A stretch of DNA of 64,000 nt from the NCBI RefSeq assembly GCF_029852145.1, contig NC_079979.1, positions 17,495,901 through 17,559,900 of the forward strand, in the 5' to 3' direction. The notes beneath the pieces were generated by a model, which was given only the letters and a program-made list of their open reading frames with translations, had not been told where the DNA came from and ran no database searches. Below are positions 1 to 12,005 of the stretch, in pieces. The position numbers were made by a program, and so were the translations under genes. This DNA is from Microplitis mediator (taxonomy: Eukaryota; Arthropoda; Insecta; Hymenoptera; Braconidae). Numbering within the stretch: position 1 is the stretch's first letter; every line of letters begins with the position of its first letter.

Positions 1-319
1 AAGCCGAAGACGAACTTCCTCGGAAGATTCTCATCATCCGAGTCCCATAAATATTCAAAAAGTAATTAAAATTCTTAAATTCAGGATTTCGTTAGGTGCG
101 GCCCAGCCTTAAGACCGTAAATGTCCAAAAGGGCGCGAAAACGGGCTCCTGTAAAAAGGAGACAGACTTCGATCTCGTTACATTAATTAATTAATTTTTC
201 TTAAGACAACGAGTGTTTTCTGACCACTTTGATTTGTTTTCTGTTTAGTTTTCTATTTAGCGAATTTCCGCAAAGAGATCTATATTTGAATCTTTATTAA
301 CATTTTTCAAAAATTCTAG
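1..319. other. Intron sequence upstream of first visible BBS5 exon
   Basis: This stretch precedes the first recognisable BBS5 exon and has no frame matching the missing N-terminal part of BBS5. It is read as part of an intron whose 5' end lies outside the window. I see no repeat or RNA gene in it. Confidence 0.6.
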
Positions 320-1920
320 ATCCAAGGAACGACTACACAAGCTTTGCATATTCTAACATCTTTCAAAAACTGCAAATATGAATTTATTTTTACGAATTTA
401 AACACTAAAAATTTCAGACACTATACGTCAGTTACAGGAGTTTTCAGGTATTCTTTAGTCCACTCTTTTAATTATTTAATGGTATTATAAAATATTTTTT
501 AAATAACTTCAGAGCATATATGTCTACAAAAACTTATCGCGAAATAAAATTACGAGGTGCCTTTATACAAAACAAATCACTTATTACATTACCGTCGGAA
601 ATTATAAGTAGTACAACTCTCGGAGTTTGGAATTTATCGACAGAACAAGTATGTAATTCATAAAAGTATTTAATAAGTATCTATAGGGGAGGGTGGGGCA
701 AAACGACCCCCCTGAAATTTTTATCAAAAAAAATTTTTTTTTTTTTCGCCTAATTACTATAAATCCGATATGTTTGCGCATTTTTAGCCCTACGCATGAC
801 ATTTGGGGCAAAATGGACAAGCCCAAAATTTTGAAAAAGTGATTTTTTCATATTTTTATAAAATTTTTTTTATAAAATAAAATAAAAAATTTTTTTCGAG
901 TAATATAAAACCAAAAATAGTTGTCAAGAGAAAGAAATACATCCTTAATGATGAAAACAATTTAAAAAAAAAAAAAAAACGAAAAAAAAAAATTTTTCAT
1001 CATTTTTTGGAGGGGGGCCGCTCTGCCCCACAAATAAAAAAATTTTTTTTCTGAATTTTGGCAAAGTGTCCATAAATTTGTTCGAAATAGGACAAAAGTA
1101 AAGTGATCTTATGGTTGAAAGCCACAAAAAGTAATAATTAGCTTAGGGGGGCCGCTCTGCCCCACCCTCCCCTACTTTCAATAAAATAATATTTGTATAG
1201 AAAGACAATTTATTTTAGGGCAACGTTGGAACATTTGTGATAACAAACATCCGAATAGTTTGGTTCGCAGATATGAATCATCAGTTTAATGTATCATTGC
1301 CTTATTTAGCAATGGAAAATGTAAGAAAAACCGAAGATTGTTTCGAACAACATGTTTTTTAATTAAATTTATCATACTTCAGGCATCTATAAAGTCATCT
1401 AAATTTGGGCCAACGCTGGTAATAATAAGTACGAAATCAAGTAATGGTTACGTCTTAGGATTTCGGGTCGATCCAATTCAAAAATTACATATTCTTCACA
1501 AAGAAATTCAAACTCTTAAGACATCATACGATAAAAATCCAATATATGGTGTTGAATATACTTTTGAATACCAGGTAATAATAAATATGAAGTGAAATAT
1601 CACATATTGCTTTAAATACCCATGTAACATTTTCAAAAGTATGAGTACTAATTCAAGTTTACGAGTATTGATGTTATTCTTTTCAAGTACGCTTTCAAAT
1701 TTTTTAGGGCGTAATTGAACCTGAAGTAAAAGAAGATCGAACAAACGAAATACAAGATAGCAGTGATGAAATTTCAAATGTATTTGGTTTATATTTCGCT
1801 GAAGATGGTTTGAAACAACGTCAACCTCAAGTTGATTCGTATTTAGGACTAGCAGCTGAAGAACCTCGACCGGGAATTTCTTTACAAAGTTTATGGGAAT
1901 TGATACCTGGCAATGCATAA
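320..1920 (+). CDS. BBS5: BBS5, Bardet-Biedl syndrome 5 protein (3' part, 5 exons)
   Basis: BBS5 is a core subunit of the BBSome, the coat complex that moves membrane proteins in cilia; its two PH-like (DM16) domains bind phosphoinositides. Exons are 320-447, 513-648, 1219-1320, 1383-1574 and 1708-1920, joined at GT/AG sites with matching phases. Diagnostic stretches are ALHILTSF and YEFIFTNL (end of the first PH-like domain), GVWNLSTEQGNVGTF, TNIRIVWFADMN and SKFGPTLVII (second domain), YVLGFRVDP, and a C-terminus ending SLQSLWELIPGNA. All follow animal BBS5 closely in order and spacing. The N-terminal exon or exons are outside the window. In insects ciliary genes are expected mainly in sensory neurons and sperm. 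The intron at 649-1218 carries a DNA element. Identity is secure; splice sites are inferred. Confidence 0.93.
686..1172. mobile_element. Non-autonomous TIR element with TA target duplication, in BBS5 intron
   Basis: The ends are inverted copies of GGGGAGGGTGGGGCA, flanked on both sides by TA (684-685 and 1173-1174). A second internal copy of the right-end sequence (GGGGGGCCGCTCTGCCCCAC) lies near 1012-1031. No transposase frame is present, so this is a MITE-like element, probably mobilised by a Tc1/mariner-type transposase given the TA target. Short open frames inside it are incidental. Confidence 0.8.
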
Positions 1921-2414
1921 TAAAATATTTTCAAAACAGTGGTTTTCAATTATTTTCATAATCTCTTGACTCAAAAATATTTTTTTCTTAACAGGGGCTA
2001 TCAAATATTTTTGGCTGAGTTTTTTTCGCAAGCAAAATCTCTAAATACAGAATACAGACTGTACATCGATGCACTACTGTCTAAGCTAGCGAAGTGCGCT
2101 TCAATTATTTGACAATATTCGTTTGTTTAAGAGAAAAACTCGGCCAAAGTTTCCATTTACTGCACAAGTGCAACAAAGATAGTACCGTTCGTGGACTTGA
2201 GTCTAACAGAGAAATAAGTGCGAACCCCTGTTAAGAAAAACCGTATTGACATCCAAGTTTCAGTACGAAGTTCAATTGACTTCAATAAGAGGTTTTTCGA
2301 AAATGATCCTAGAAAGAGATTGAAGAAATTGAAATTAGATGCATGTAGTCTAGTGCAAGTCTTCAACTTATTTTTAATTTTCAGTAAAACGAACAATGTT
2401 GAATGAACAATTTT
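1921..2414. other. Convergent intergenic spacer
   Basis: AT-rich spacer between the 3' ends of BBS5 (+) and the membrane protein gene (-). Overlapping open frames on both strands at about 2157-2406 have no recognisable motif or codon character. Nothing else is seen. Confidence 0.6.
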
Positions 2415-3787
2415 TCACTGCTTCATACTGGCATCGAATTCATGTAGGTAATTATGGATTCTAACTGTTTCCTCTGTTAATTTCGTTTCTTCAGTTAATT
2501 TCGCTGCGAATCTTTTATTCCTGTTTACCAGTATTGTGTTAGGAGTAGTAGTATTATTACCGAGATTTTTCAATAGCATCTGCGAAATGATTAAAGGTTC
2601 AAATTAATTACAACTCATTTGTCTCCTTATCCAAAAGTTCCCGTAGAATCCACTCGGGTCAAAAACCGCATGGAAACCAATACGTCTATTTTTGATTCTG
2701 TGCGGGTTTTGACCCATTTGAGTGGATTCTATGAGAACTTTTAAATGGGGATTGTACTGCAGTAGTGAAATATCATGATAGCTTACCATTATCAATCGAA
2801 TCAAATAAATTGCAAACGTTAAAAATGAAATAGCTAAGAGGGCACCTTCGAGAGAAGGGAATCCTATATGAGTGTCATGATCATCCCAACTTGAACCACG
2901 TTTTTTTCGAGCAGGAAGAACAGCAGTACGAGAAGTTATTTCTGAAATTATTCCATAATATGTACAAAAATAATTAATAAAAAAGACTTTTTCATCAATT
3001 ATTAGCAATCCCTGATTAAAAACTCCGATTGAAAGTCTATCGGATTTCAATTGGAATTCAGCGGTTTCAATCGGAGTTTTTAATCAGGGATATTTCATTT
3101 ATTTTTGGCAAAGAGTGATATATAATTTTCAAAATTACCTGGAACAACTGAACGTATTATTTTCAATAATTTTTTTTCAAATGATTCCAAAAATCTCAAC
3201 TTTTCTTCGAAACCCTTTCCTCGATTCTCCAACAAAATTTTATGAACCCGGTTCAGATGATTTATTGGAATATAATTTAGAAGAGAATCAATAGTTGATT
3301 GCGGGTGTCTGTTTGATTTGGGATTATCCTCAATAATTTTGAGAATCGAAGATTTTGTGGTAGTGTATGTCACCATAGTTGAGTAAGTGGCTTCGTTTTT
3401 AGATTCGTTTGTTTCATTTTTACTAATTTTGGAAGAAGTATCATCTTCGATAAAACCTTCTGTAGTTGTTTTTAAATCGTTATTATATTTGTAGTTACGA
3501 GTATCGTTTAATTGGTCAAAAGCAGTTGAAGCAGATGAGTTTAAAAGAACGTCAGTAAAAATTTCATCAGAATTACAATTTGTATAGTTTTCTATACTCG
3601 AAAGTGGATCTTTAAAAATATTCGGTCGGTTACTGACTTTTTTTTCATTGAATCTAGTGGAAGATGTTCGATAAACTTTGATTTTGTCTGAAAATTGGGG
3701 AAGCTCAATCCATTCACTTGTAACTGAATTTTTCAAAGAAATCAATAGGAAATAATATGTCAGAATTATCACTTGTTTTTTGTACAT
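2415..3787 (-). CDS. Unrecognised secreted-then-membrane-anchored protein, 322 aa
   Basis: Three exons on the minus strand (3787-3139, 2941-2787, 2579-2415) join in frame to 322 codons plus stop. The start is the ATG at 3787; an in-frame TTG further upstream is not used. Visible parts: a signal peptide (MYKKQVIILTYYFLLIS...), a Ser/Thr/Asn-rich ectodomain with several N-glycosylation sequons (e.g. ENYTN, KNETNES), a basic dibasic site ARKKR near residue 230 that fits furin-type cleavage, and a membrane segment ALLAISFLTFAIYLIRLIM. A short Thr/Asn/Glu-rich tail follows the membrane segment. The ISFLTFA-type membrane segment resembles one I recall from uncharacterised insect membrane proteins, but I cannot verify this. 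No enzyme motif is seen, so no function is assigned. Both introns contain perfect-looking short hairpins. Confidence 0.7.
2633..2742. repeat. Inverted repeat in intron 2 of the membrane protein gene
   Basis: Arms 2633-2670 and 2701-2742 are near-perfect reverse complements (AGAATCCACTCGGGTCAAAA versus TTTTGACCCATTTGAGTGGA) around a loop of about 30 bases. This is consistent with a small foldback element inside the intron. Confidence 0.75.
3009..3090. repeat. Perfect 26-base inverted repeat in intron 1 of the membrane protein gene
   Basis: Arms 3009-3034 and 3065-3090 (TCCCTGATTAAAAACTCCGA and its reverse complement) surround about 30 bases that are themselves partly palindromic. It sits entirely inside the intron and looks like a tiny foldback insertion. 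Confidence 0.8.
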
Positions 3788-4084
3788 GACAAATTTTTTA
3801 TAATGCAATATATTTTAAGTGTCTCTGGTCTTACCGCTATGATGGCAGAAGTTTGACTACTGACCGCATCAAAGAAACTCGAGGCAACACTTTTAACAGT
3901 AACAATTATTTCGAGTAGCCATTCATTAAATAATTGTCATGAAAAAGCTAATATGTACTAAGTAGAGCATAAGTACGAGTTAATGCGTTTTATAATTGAT
4001 CTCAGCATATAGATTTTAATGATATGAACAATACTACAAACTAATTCCACGTATAAAGAAATGGATTTCAAGTGATGATCAAAG

Positions 4085-4800
4085 CATTTGAAACGATTAA
4101 AGATCCTGAATAGGTTTTTTTGTTCGAAATTTCATGCCCTGCAACCCTAGACCAACGATCAGAATTCCTCAGGGTTCCACAAATCAATCTTAAAGTCTCA
4201 GAAGATGCAAATTTATTGTTTTTGACTTTGAGAGCATACACCCGAGTCAAAAATCAAAAAACAAATTTGGATTTAAGGATCAAAGTTCTCAATGAAATTT
4301 TTGAAGATCAATTTAGAATTTTAAGATTGACAACAGTATAGAAAGTTATCCTAGTTTAGTCCTCGAAGTAGTTACGACCTTTTTTACCACTTTGAGGACT
4401 AAACTGGAAAAACATAATTTGGATTAGAGCCTCAAAATACTCAAAACATACAGGAATAATTTTATGCACATTTGAACCTCAAAAGTCTCATTCGACGTAT
4501 TCTCTCCCCTCCTTTTTCTATCTAAAATTTTAAAAGTTCGAAATATAACTTTTCATTCGTTGAGGATTTTGAGGTCTCACTTATAATTTAAAATCGATAA
4601 ATTATTCGCATTTAGACCTCATAGTTCTCATTGAGGATTTTGAGTAATAAAGTAAAGTTACTTTCTGGGCGGCAAGTAAAGCATCAAAGGAATTGAGGCT
4701 TTTGAGGACTAAACTAGAATTTATTTTTTGACTCGGGCAGGATCCTTGATTTTTTACTAAAATCATTCAAATCATAGGTCGTTATGTTCAAAATTTTATG
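4085..4800. repeat. Degenerate inverted repeat region with recurring GAGGACTAAACT
   Basis: Several inverted and direct matches occur. TAGTTTAGTCCTCGAAG near 4353 pairs with GAGGACTAAACTAGAAT near 4704. ACCCGAGTCAAAAATCAA near 4241 pairs with TTTTTGACTCGGGCAGGAT near 4724. CATGCCCTGCAA near 4133 is echoed by TATGCCCTACAA near 4798. GAGGACTAAACTGG recurs near 4393. This looks like an old foldback element; there is no coding content. The rest of 3788-5178 is featureless AT-rich DNA. Confidence 0.55.
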
Positions 4801-5178
4801 CCCTACAAATTTGATATTATTTTATAAAACTCTTATCTAGAGCTCAGTTGCCATAACTATTTTTGACTATGTAAATATTAATTAAAAAAAAAAAAGACAT
4901 TTATATATAACAGTTTGAAAAAATATTAAATTATCTTAAGAAATTTAATTTTATACGATAAAAATGGAAAGTCTAACACCATATATTATTATTCAAATTA
5001 CTAAACATTGTAAGAAAGATTTAATGATTGAAAATATAATTTATTTTTTTAATTAGCCATTAATAACGTAGTACAAAAAAAAACTCGATAAAAATAATCA
5101 CTGTAATGTACAATTTTCTTTATTATTATTTAATTACTACCATTGTTTTTCAACAATTTTTTATGAAATTAAATATTA

Positions 5179-5385
5179 ATGAGTGTGAATGTAGCAGACA
5201 TCAGACAAATTTAAAATTACAAATAAATAGAGTAAGTAATAAAAAAAATAAAATTAAAAAAAAATGCGCATTTAAAAAATTTAAAAATAAATAAGTGCAT
5301 TTTTTATAAATATTTTTTAAAAAATTATTTACTCTATTTATTTATAATTTTAAATTTATCTGATGTTTGCTACATTCACACTCAT
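5179..5385. mobile_element. Family B TIR element (copy B1)
   Basis: The ends are inverted copies of ATGAGTGTGAATGTAGCAGA / TGTTTGCTACATTCACACTC followed by AAATTTAAAATTA and a GAGTAA motif. The middle holds a second weak palindrome around AATGCGCATTT and AAGTGCATTTT. It is about 207 bp with no coding frame, and is the most complete copy of family B in the window. Confidence 0.8.
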
Positions 5386-5639
5386 AAATAAAGTGTAAGT
5401 TTCTCTTAATTATTTCTAATTAAGACTTCTATTGAAGTCTCAAAATGACTGACCTGTCAAGTAAAATTTTTGAATCTTAAATTAATATTTAAAAATTTAA
5501 TTGTTTAGAAAATTAGAAATTCATGAGCTGGATGTTAATTTAGTAAACGTCTGCAGTGAAAGTAAAATTCAAATTTTTCCGCGCTTAGCAGTTTTATTAC
5601 AGAGTGCGCTGAAACTCATGTTTCTACTTCTACTTTTTC

Positions 5640-5870
5640 CACGTTGTGACGCAATATCGTCTGATCCTCGTGGTCACGATGATTGGCTGACGTATAAGTC
5701 GGATGATCATTTGTAATTTTTTTTTTTATCATTAGTATTACCCACTACGTTTGATAATTTACACGTATGTATGTTTACGCGGAATTATTTAATTTAATAA
5801 AATATATAAGCGTGATAAAATAATATTTGTTGTGAAAACAAAAACTTTTAAAACTAACCCCTCGGACAAT
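5640..5870 (+). promoter_or_regulatory. Candidate SREBP promoter
   Basis: The 240 bases before the SREBP start hold an unusually GC-rich island for this region. It includes TGACGCAAT (5647-5655, CRE/C-EBP-ATF-like), an inverted CCAAT box GATTGGC (5681-5687) and an abutting CRE-like TGACGTA (5688-5694). Adjacent NF-Y and CREB-type sites are a known theme in vertebrate SREBP and sterol-gene promoters. That they act here is inference, and no transcription start was located. Confidence 0.35.
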
Positions 5871-5878
5871 AATTAAGA

Positions 5879-8800
5879 ATGGTGGATTCAGGGGGAGGTT
5901 GGTCCTCTATTCAAGATACGGAATTTCCAAATTTCCCAGCCGGCGACAGTTTTAATTTAAATGATGTCACTGGTTTCGATGGTATGTAGTATTGCAAAAT
6001 ACTGACATGTTTATTTTTTTTTTTTTACAAGTGTCAACTTTTTTTTTTTATTTATTTCAATTGCCTCAATGAAATTTTATTAACTATTTCAAACGCTTAT
6101 CTAATCATTTTTTAAGTCATTAAAAAAACATTTAAATTTAATTACAAACAACAAGTATATGACTTTTGTGTCAATACTTGATTATAATTAAATTTTATTA
6201 ATGAAAAATAATTTTTTATATGATACTGAAGTTACCAGACGTCTAATAATTTTTGGATTTTTTTTTTAGACAATAAAACAAAAAAAAAATATTTGAAAAA
6301 ATTGTACCTGTAGTTTTTTAAATTTTCTACATGTGCATATTTTTATTTTATTTTTTTGCAATTGATTTTTTGAAAAACGAAAATTCAAAAATTTTTTAAT
6401 GTCTGCTAACTTCAGGATCATTTTTTTATTAAAAAAAAATCATTTATTTAAATTAAATTATGACTTAATTTATTTTTAAATTCGAATGCTAAAATAAACT
6501 TTTTAAATTCTCTAGATCTTTTAAAAAATTGTGAGAGCGAATTGATGAAAAATGAACATCTCTTTGGGGACGAAACGTTTCTATCAGACCTCAGCGAGCC
6601 GATCGCTATGGAAAATGACCAGTTTAATTTTCTTGACATGAATATTGACAATGACTTGAAAGATCCAAATCTACTAAGCAAATTAGTTGAGCCAAATGTC
6701 GTTGTTATGGCTCCTAATTCTACGCAACTGCCTCAACAACAACAACAACCATCTCCGCCACAACCACATGTGCAACCTCAACCTCAGCAGCAGCAACAAC
6801 AACAACAACAACAAAAACAACAGAAGAGAGCAATTGTTCCTGATGGACAAGTACCAAATCAACCGAAGAAATTAGCAACCCATCCAGCATCAGCACCAAC
6901 CGTTTTTGCGTCTCAGTATACACTTCCTCAGAACGTTAATTTTACACTAAAATCACCAGTCGTTACTCTGGCTCCTGTGAATACAAGTCAGCGACAATTA
7001 TTATTACCAGCAAAATTGATTAAATCAGAAGCTGTTGTGTATCCAAGAGGTTCACAAGCAGTCACGTCAACTCCAGTACCTCATCAAATTCATACTTTTG
7101 TTAATACGGCCAATGGGACCGTTCTAGCAACTGGTAAATTTATAAACTCATTTATTAATTATTATCATTCATTTATATTCAATAGTATATTGAAATGTGA
7201 CAAGGGATGGGACAAAACGATTTCAGACCAGGGTGAAGTTAGCAGTGAAATCCTGTTTCATCCTGAGTTACACACTAGATTTTTCATGATTATCTGCATT
7301 GGAACTTGAAGTTTCAGTGTCAGCAATCAGTCAGAAACGAGTTTATTTTCGACCAATGGTGCGAATTACTATTAAACAAATGTCAAGTGTCAGTTTAAAT
7401 TGCGAAAGCCTTCAGTCAACGGGCAGAAACATTCTTCGTTTTTTCCAAGGGACGAAACACGTTTGTTTCTGCCCGCTGACTGAGCATTCACAATTTACGC
7501 CTGCTAATACCCAGACAGTAAAATGACGTCTTGATGAGTTCTGAATAAATTCCTATTTACAATTTGGACGTCTTATCAACATCTTTAAGAAGTTCTCAAG
7601 ATGTCGATTGAGCCACCCAGCGAACTCAGTAAGACGTCTTTAAAAAGAGTTCTTTTTTCCGACTTCGCAAATAAGACTTCAGTATGAACTTACCATGACG
7701 TCTTAAGGAGCTCCTAATTTTGACTTCAAAGGAGTTAAAAAAAGAATACATTTAGACGTCACAAAACTGACGTTTATTTATGGAGTCTTTAAGAATTTCC
7801 AATTAAGAGTTCTTAAAAATAACACCTTTAAGAAGTCATTATGACTTCTTGGAGACGCCTTCAAAAAGACGTCGCAAAGCAGTCATTCCGACTTGAATGC
7901 TGTCTGAGTATTCATTTGCAGCATTGGACTGAAATTCGCTTGTTTCGACTGACTAGAGATACTGAATATAATAATAATTTTTCACATCAATTTTTTTGAA
8001 AGGTATACCAGTAGTTCTAGACACTGATAAAGTTCAGATAAATCGTATGAACGCTGCACCAGCCGTTGGTGTTCCTAAAGTAAGAGAGGTAAAGAGAAGT
8101 GCGCATAATGCTATCGAACGTCGATATAGAACGTCAATAAATGACAAGATAATTGAATTAAAAAATATAACTGTCGGCGTTGACGCAAAACTCAACAAGT
8201 CAGCAATATTACGCAAAACAATTGATTACATCAGGTATACTATTTGTTTTAATTACAATAATTTATTCTAATAATAAATAATTTATTACATTAATTAAAA
8301 TGCAAATACAAATGTCAGGTTTCTACAAAACACAAATGCTAAACTCAAGGCTGAAAATATGGCAATGAAAATGGCTGCCCAGCGACAAAATCTACGGGAT
8401 CTATTGTCTTGCGGGGAACTCACGCCTCCACGTTCAGATTCAAGTGAACCTTCGCTGTCTCCCGCACCAGCTCCCCTTTCACCAGCATCGCCATTGTCTA
8501 TCAAAGAAGAACCAGACAGTTTTCAACAAAAACCATCTCAGCATTCCGTCAGTGGACTCGGCGATCACACCCGTCTTACACTCTGCGCTTTTCTTCTCAT
8601 TTTTGTTGCCTTCAATCCTCTTAAAATAGCAATCAATAATGTCGGGAGATTCAGTAATGAAAATTCTGAAACAAAATTCGATGGCCGAACAATTCTAACT
8701 CACGAAGATCAAAACGAACCTAGTTCAGTAATATGGAATAGTATTATCTTGTGGTTTATCAACGCGTTGTTATTAGTCGGTGGTCTCTATCGATTGCTTC

Positions 8801-10867
8801 TTCATGGCGATCCTGTTATTCCAACAGAAAGTAAAACGTTTTTAGAGCTGCGCCGTTGGCGGCATCAAGCTGAATTCAACATGTCAATAAATGACAACGA
8901 AAAGGCCTACTCGGATCTACGTCGGTGTCTCGGTTACTTCAATCGAACTTTGCCAAGTTCTAGAATGGAAATTGCCCTGACAACTTTATGGCAAATAACC
9001 CGGCAAGTTCTCTATAGATTCTGGATCGGCAAGTGGATATTGTACGCGGGTAAATGCTTCTCACAAAGTTCTGAACGCCAGCAAACTGAAATATCAACAA
9101 TGGAGTTGGCTATGGTCTATCAGAGAATTCTTTGCCTCCGTTTATCAGAAGGATCTAACAACGCAACACTTTTCCTAGCTCTGTCCGCTGTTAATTATGC
9201 TGAAGCAGCCGGTGATTGTATTCCTAAAGTATCACTTGCGGAAATTTATACCAATGTCGCGCTCTCTTTCAAACAATCGATATTTTCATTGATTCATAAA
9301 TACTATCTCAACAAAGCAAGATCTGTTCTTGTAACTTGCGTCGTACCGTCTAAATTCAAGTGGATCACCACCAATGAAGGTGCTAAATTTTTTACCTCAC
9401 ACAAGTGGCAGTACGGAGACTGCCCAGTCAGTGAATTTACATCACAGAGTATAAAAACAGACCCACTGTCATTTACCGCACGAGCTTATCGTGAATATTT
9501 AATTGGCCAGTGTCTAAGACTTCTAACCGGGACCGCTGGAGACTCTCATGCATCGACAATATTAAATCTTGCTGAAAATATCGTGGCATCTGCTGATGTC
9601 GAAACAGGATTTCCAAGCAGCCAAAGCATTAACGGTGAAGGTAAATTCACTTGTCTATAATATAAATTAATAATCTTATAATTTAATTCCGTTAATTTTC
9701 AGAGCGTGAAGATCCTATTGGATTATGGTGGGGCGCAGTATTTTGCGCAGCAGCTAATTGGAGATTGGGTAATGAGGATTCATCAGCTTGGACGATTGTC
9801 GAGAGTAAATTTCCATATGAAAAAAATTACAATGAAAATGATGCGACGTCCAATGGCAGTCCACTGCCTTACGCGGTACTCTGCGTCCTTCAAGCTGCTA
9901 AACGACCCACTAGATCTTCTATTCGTCTTGTTGATCAAGCAGGAAAATACTTACAGCATTCAATGGTTTATTATCATTGCAAACAACAGTCTCCTCACAA
10001 TGTGCAGGTACGTTTATTGCACTTGATATTTATGACAGCATTAATAATTTAAAAGTTACCTTGGAAACAGACATTTGGCATCAGCTCAATAACAAATGAT
10101 ACCTTTTACGTGTGTGCATTGTAGTTGCATTGCATAATTGATAAAAGTGCAATACTTCTGCAGTGCAACACTCGTGATGGGGCTTTGCAACAGTTGTTGC
10201 GATATATTTATTTTATCATAATTCAATTATCTTCATACAAATACTGTCTTATTTTTTATTATTAGTTAATTATATATTTTTTAGTTGGTGCAGTTGTGGC
10301 TCTGCGACTGGTTACTGGAATTAAGAACAGTTTTGTGGCAAGAACTGGGTGGAGAAACAGGTCAGACAGCTGTCAGTACCTTCCTCGCTAGTTTCCAAGG
10401 TGATTTAGCGCGTCTGAGACAACTAAGTCAATATATTCCGGTATATAATTATATATAATTTACTGTGTTATCTATAAATTATGATTATTTATTGATAATT
10501 TAAAATTTTATTGCAGTCCGTGTTACCCAGGATATTTTTGTACGAAGCGACAGCGCGAATAATGGCAGGAGCGACTCCAGTAAAAACTCAACTACTTCTG
10601 GACCGGAGTTTGCATCATCGGAACTCGCGCTCGTCAATTATTTGTGGCAAAGATCGTTCTCAGGAACATGGCAACGAACGCGAGCATGCAGCAGCACTTT
10701 GTCTTGCTTGTCGGCATCTTCCTGTTCTTTTACTGGCGTCTCCTGGTGAACGCGCTGGCATGCTTGCTGAAGCTGCTAAAACTCTTGAGAGAATCGGAGA
10801 TCGTAAAAAATTACAAGAGTGCTATGAGCTCATGCGTCAACTTGGTCCAGCTATTTCTGCAAACTGA
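5879..10867 (+). CDS. SREBP: SREBP, sterol regulatory element-binding protein (1028 aa, 7 exons)
   Basis: Membrane-bound bHLH-zipper transcription factor that activates fatty-acid and lipid synthesis genes after two-step proteolysis. Exons: 5879-5981, 6516-7133, 8003-8234, 8319-9640, 9703-10007, 10285-10440, 10517-10867. Order of parts: acidic N-terminus (DDLLKNCESEL), a Gln/Pro-rich stretch at 6721-6820, and a basic region from K271 (KRSAHNAIERRYR) carrying the Tyr (Y282) typical of SREBPs. Helix-loop-helix and zipper follow. Membrane segment 1 around residues 403-420 contains C407 and FNPL, the site-2 protease context. The luminal loop has RTIL at 441-444, fitting the site-1 protease RxxL rule. 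Membrane segment 2 is at about 452-473, followed by a long C-terminal SCAP-binding-type region. Length fits insect SREBPs. In insects processing responds to phosphatidylethanolamine or palmitate rather than sterols (family knowledge). Intron 2 carries nested repeats. Confidence 0.95.
6220..6421. mobile_element. Family A TIR element (copy A1) in SREBP intron 1
   Basis: The ends are ATGATACTGAAGTTACCAGA and its partner TGTCTGCTAACTTCAGGATC, followed inward by a TAATAATTTTTGGATTTTT stretch on the left arm. A central motif TCTACATGTGCATATTTTT is shared with the other A copies. About 200 bp, non-coding. Confidence 0.8.
7195..7970. repeat. Dispersed repeat (GACGATTTCAGACC family), interrupted by a nested element
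   Basis: The segment starting TGTGACAAGGGATGGGACAA and running through ACGATTTCAGACCAGG, AGTTACACACTAGATTTTTC and TTTCTGCCCGCTGACTGAGC matches 20995-21510 along most of its length. A short 5' piece of the same family is at 33437-33500. At 7510 the match is broken by a nested insertion and resumes at 7911 (GCATTGGACTGAAATTCGC). It is non-coding and lies in SREBP intron 2. Confidence 0.75.
7510..7908. mobile_element. Nested TA-target MITE inside the SREBP intron repeat
   Basis: The element begins CCCAGACAGTAAAATGACGTC and ends GCTGTCTGAG, giving short terminal inverted repeats C(C/T)CAGACAG. TA flanks both ends (7508-7509, 7909-7910). Inside, GACGTCTT and its complement AAGACGTC recur many times, so the whole element can fold on itself. 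The uninterrupted copy of the host repeat near 21440-21480 supports insertion. Confidence 0.7.
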
Positions 10868-11246
10868 TAATTTTTTTCACGGCTACATTGCGCTGTAAAT
10901 AAAACACCTGTCGCTTTAGTGTTGAATTTATAATTGTTTTTAGATAACAAACAACATCAATGATATCATTTTTACTTATGTAAATTATGTAGATTTTATT
11001 TATCAAGTGTTGAAGATTTTTTTTTCCTTGCAATTAAATATGTAAATTTTTTTTATATATTTTTAAGTGTATAAAGTTATTAAAATAAATGATATTATTT
11101 TTATATATTTATTTTTTTTTAACTTTATCTTTATTTATTATTTCTAGATATTTTCCCTGTCATCTAGCTTTGCTACTACGACTGGCCTGACTACGCCAGC
11201 ATGATCTCCATCAGAAGATTATCGTTAAAACTCTCCCACCAAGTGA

Positions 11247-11402
11247 TGCCCCTGCTGCTTTTTGAACGAGGGCGACACCATTACGCATTTCTTAGCTCAT
11301 TGCCCTGCTTGCAACGATCTCAGAGAGAAATATTTACATGATTGGTTTGATGAAGAGACTCGACTTGAATTTTTTACGTTCAATGGAATTCGAATCTTGT
11401 AA
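11247..11402 (+). pseudogene. LINE reverse-transcriptase ORF, 3' end fragment
   Basis: An open frame of 51 codons plus stop carries CPCCFLN, then THFLAHCPACNDLREKYLHD and a short tail. This CxxC...HxxxxC pattern is the C-terminal zinc-knuckle region of Jockey/I-type LINE polymerase proteins. The sequence upstream appears frameshifted, so this is a 5'-truncated dead copy. Confidence 0.7.
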
Positions 11403-11829
11403 AATAGTCTTTGCTTTCTGTAAATGTTGCCTCAAAAAGAGAAATTATATTTCAAGTAAAATTATTTTCTACGCATTCTCTATTGCTAATTTTGTATCGA
11501 GGATTCTATCCTGGTCTACAGTCTTTTGAGCTTGAAGAGAAGAAATTTTTTTTTCATAGGATTTTATGCGCTAGCGTTCTTCCAGAAGACTTCTGAGGCC
11601 TCCAAATTCCAACGGACGTCTTAATTTTGCTCGGGATCATCGTCTAAGAAATTCTATAGAAAATCGAGCTCGAGAACAGTGGGGAGCTTTGGGGTTTTTC
11701 AGGATCATAAATTATTATAATTATAATTTCTAGATATGTAAAGCATGTGAAGAAAAACTAACAAAATATATACCTATAATAAATATGCTATAGTTAGTTG
11801 AAAAACATATGACAGTATACTCTAGAATT

Positions 11830-11862
11830 TCTCTCTCTTTTATCTCCGCTGTCTTGAAAAAG
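11830..11862 (+). promoter_or_regulatory. Possible TOP-type 5' UTR exon of RPL21 copy 1
   Basis: A pyrimidine tract (TTCTCTCTCTTTTATCTCCG) followed by a splice donor AAAAAG|GTATTG at 11862/11863 resembles the better-supported leader of copy 2. It would splice to the acceptor at 12395, 11 bases before the ATG. This is a weak sequence-only call. Confidence 0.4.
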
Positions 11863-12005
11863 GTATTGTCACATATATTTATAAACTATTGCTATACATA
11901 TTATGTTTTGTAATTATTATTTAAACAATTAAACATATCACTGTAATTTTATTAACGTGAAATTTATAAAATTTTATTAATATTTCAAAACTATTTTTAA
12001 AAAAC

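Noticed and set aside
602..1127. Minus-strand open frames inside the BBS5 intron
   Set aside because: They lie across the element's poly-A/poly-T and terminal repeat sequence and have no protein-like composition.
3788..3808. Seven-codon upstream extension of the membrane protein
   Set aside because: It would start at TTG; the next codon position with ATG (3787) also gives a better signal peptide.
6720..6923. Antisense Val-rich and +1 Asn-rich frames in SREBP
   Set aside because: They are other-frame readings of the CAA/CAG repeat that encodes polyglutamine.
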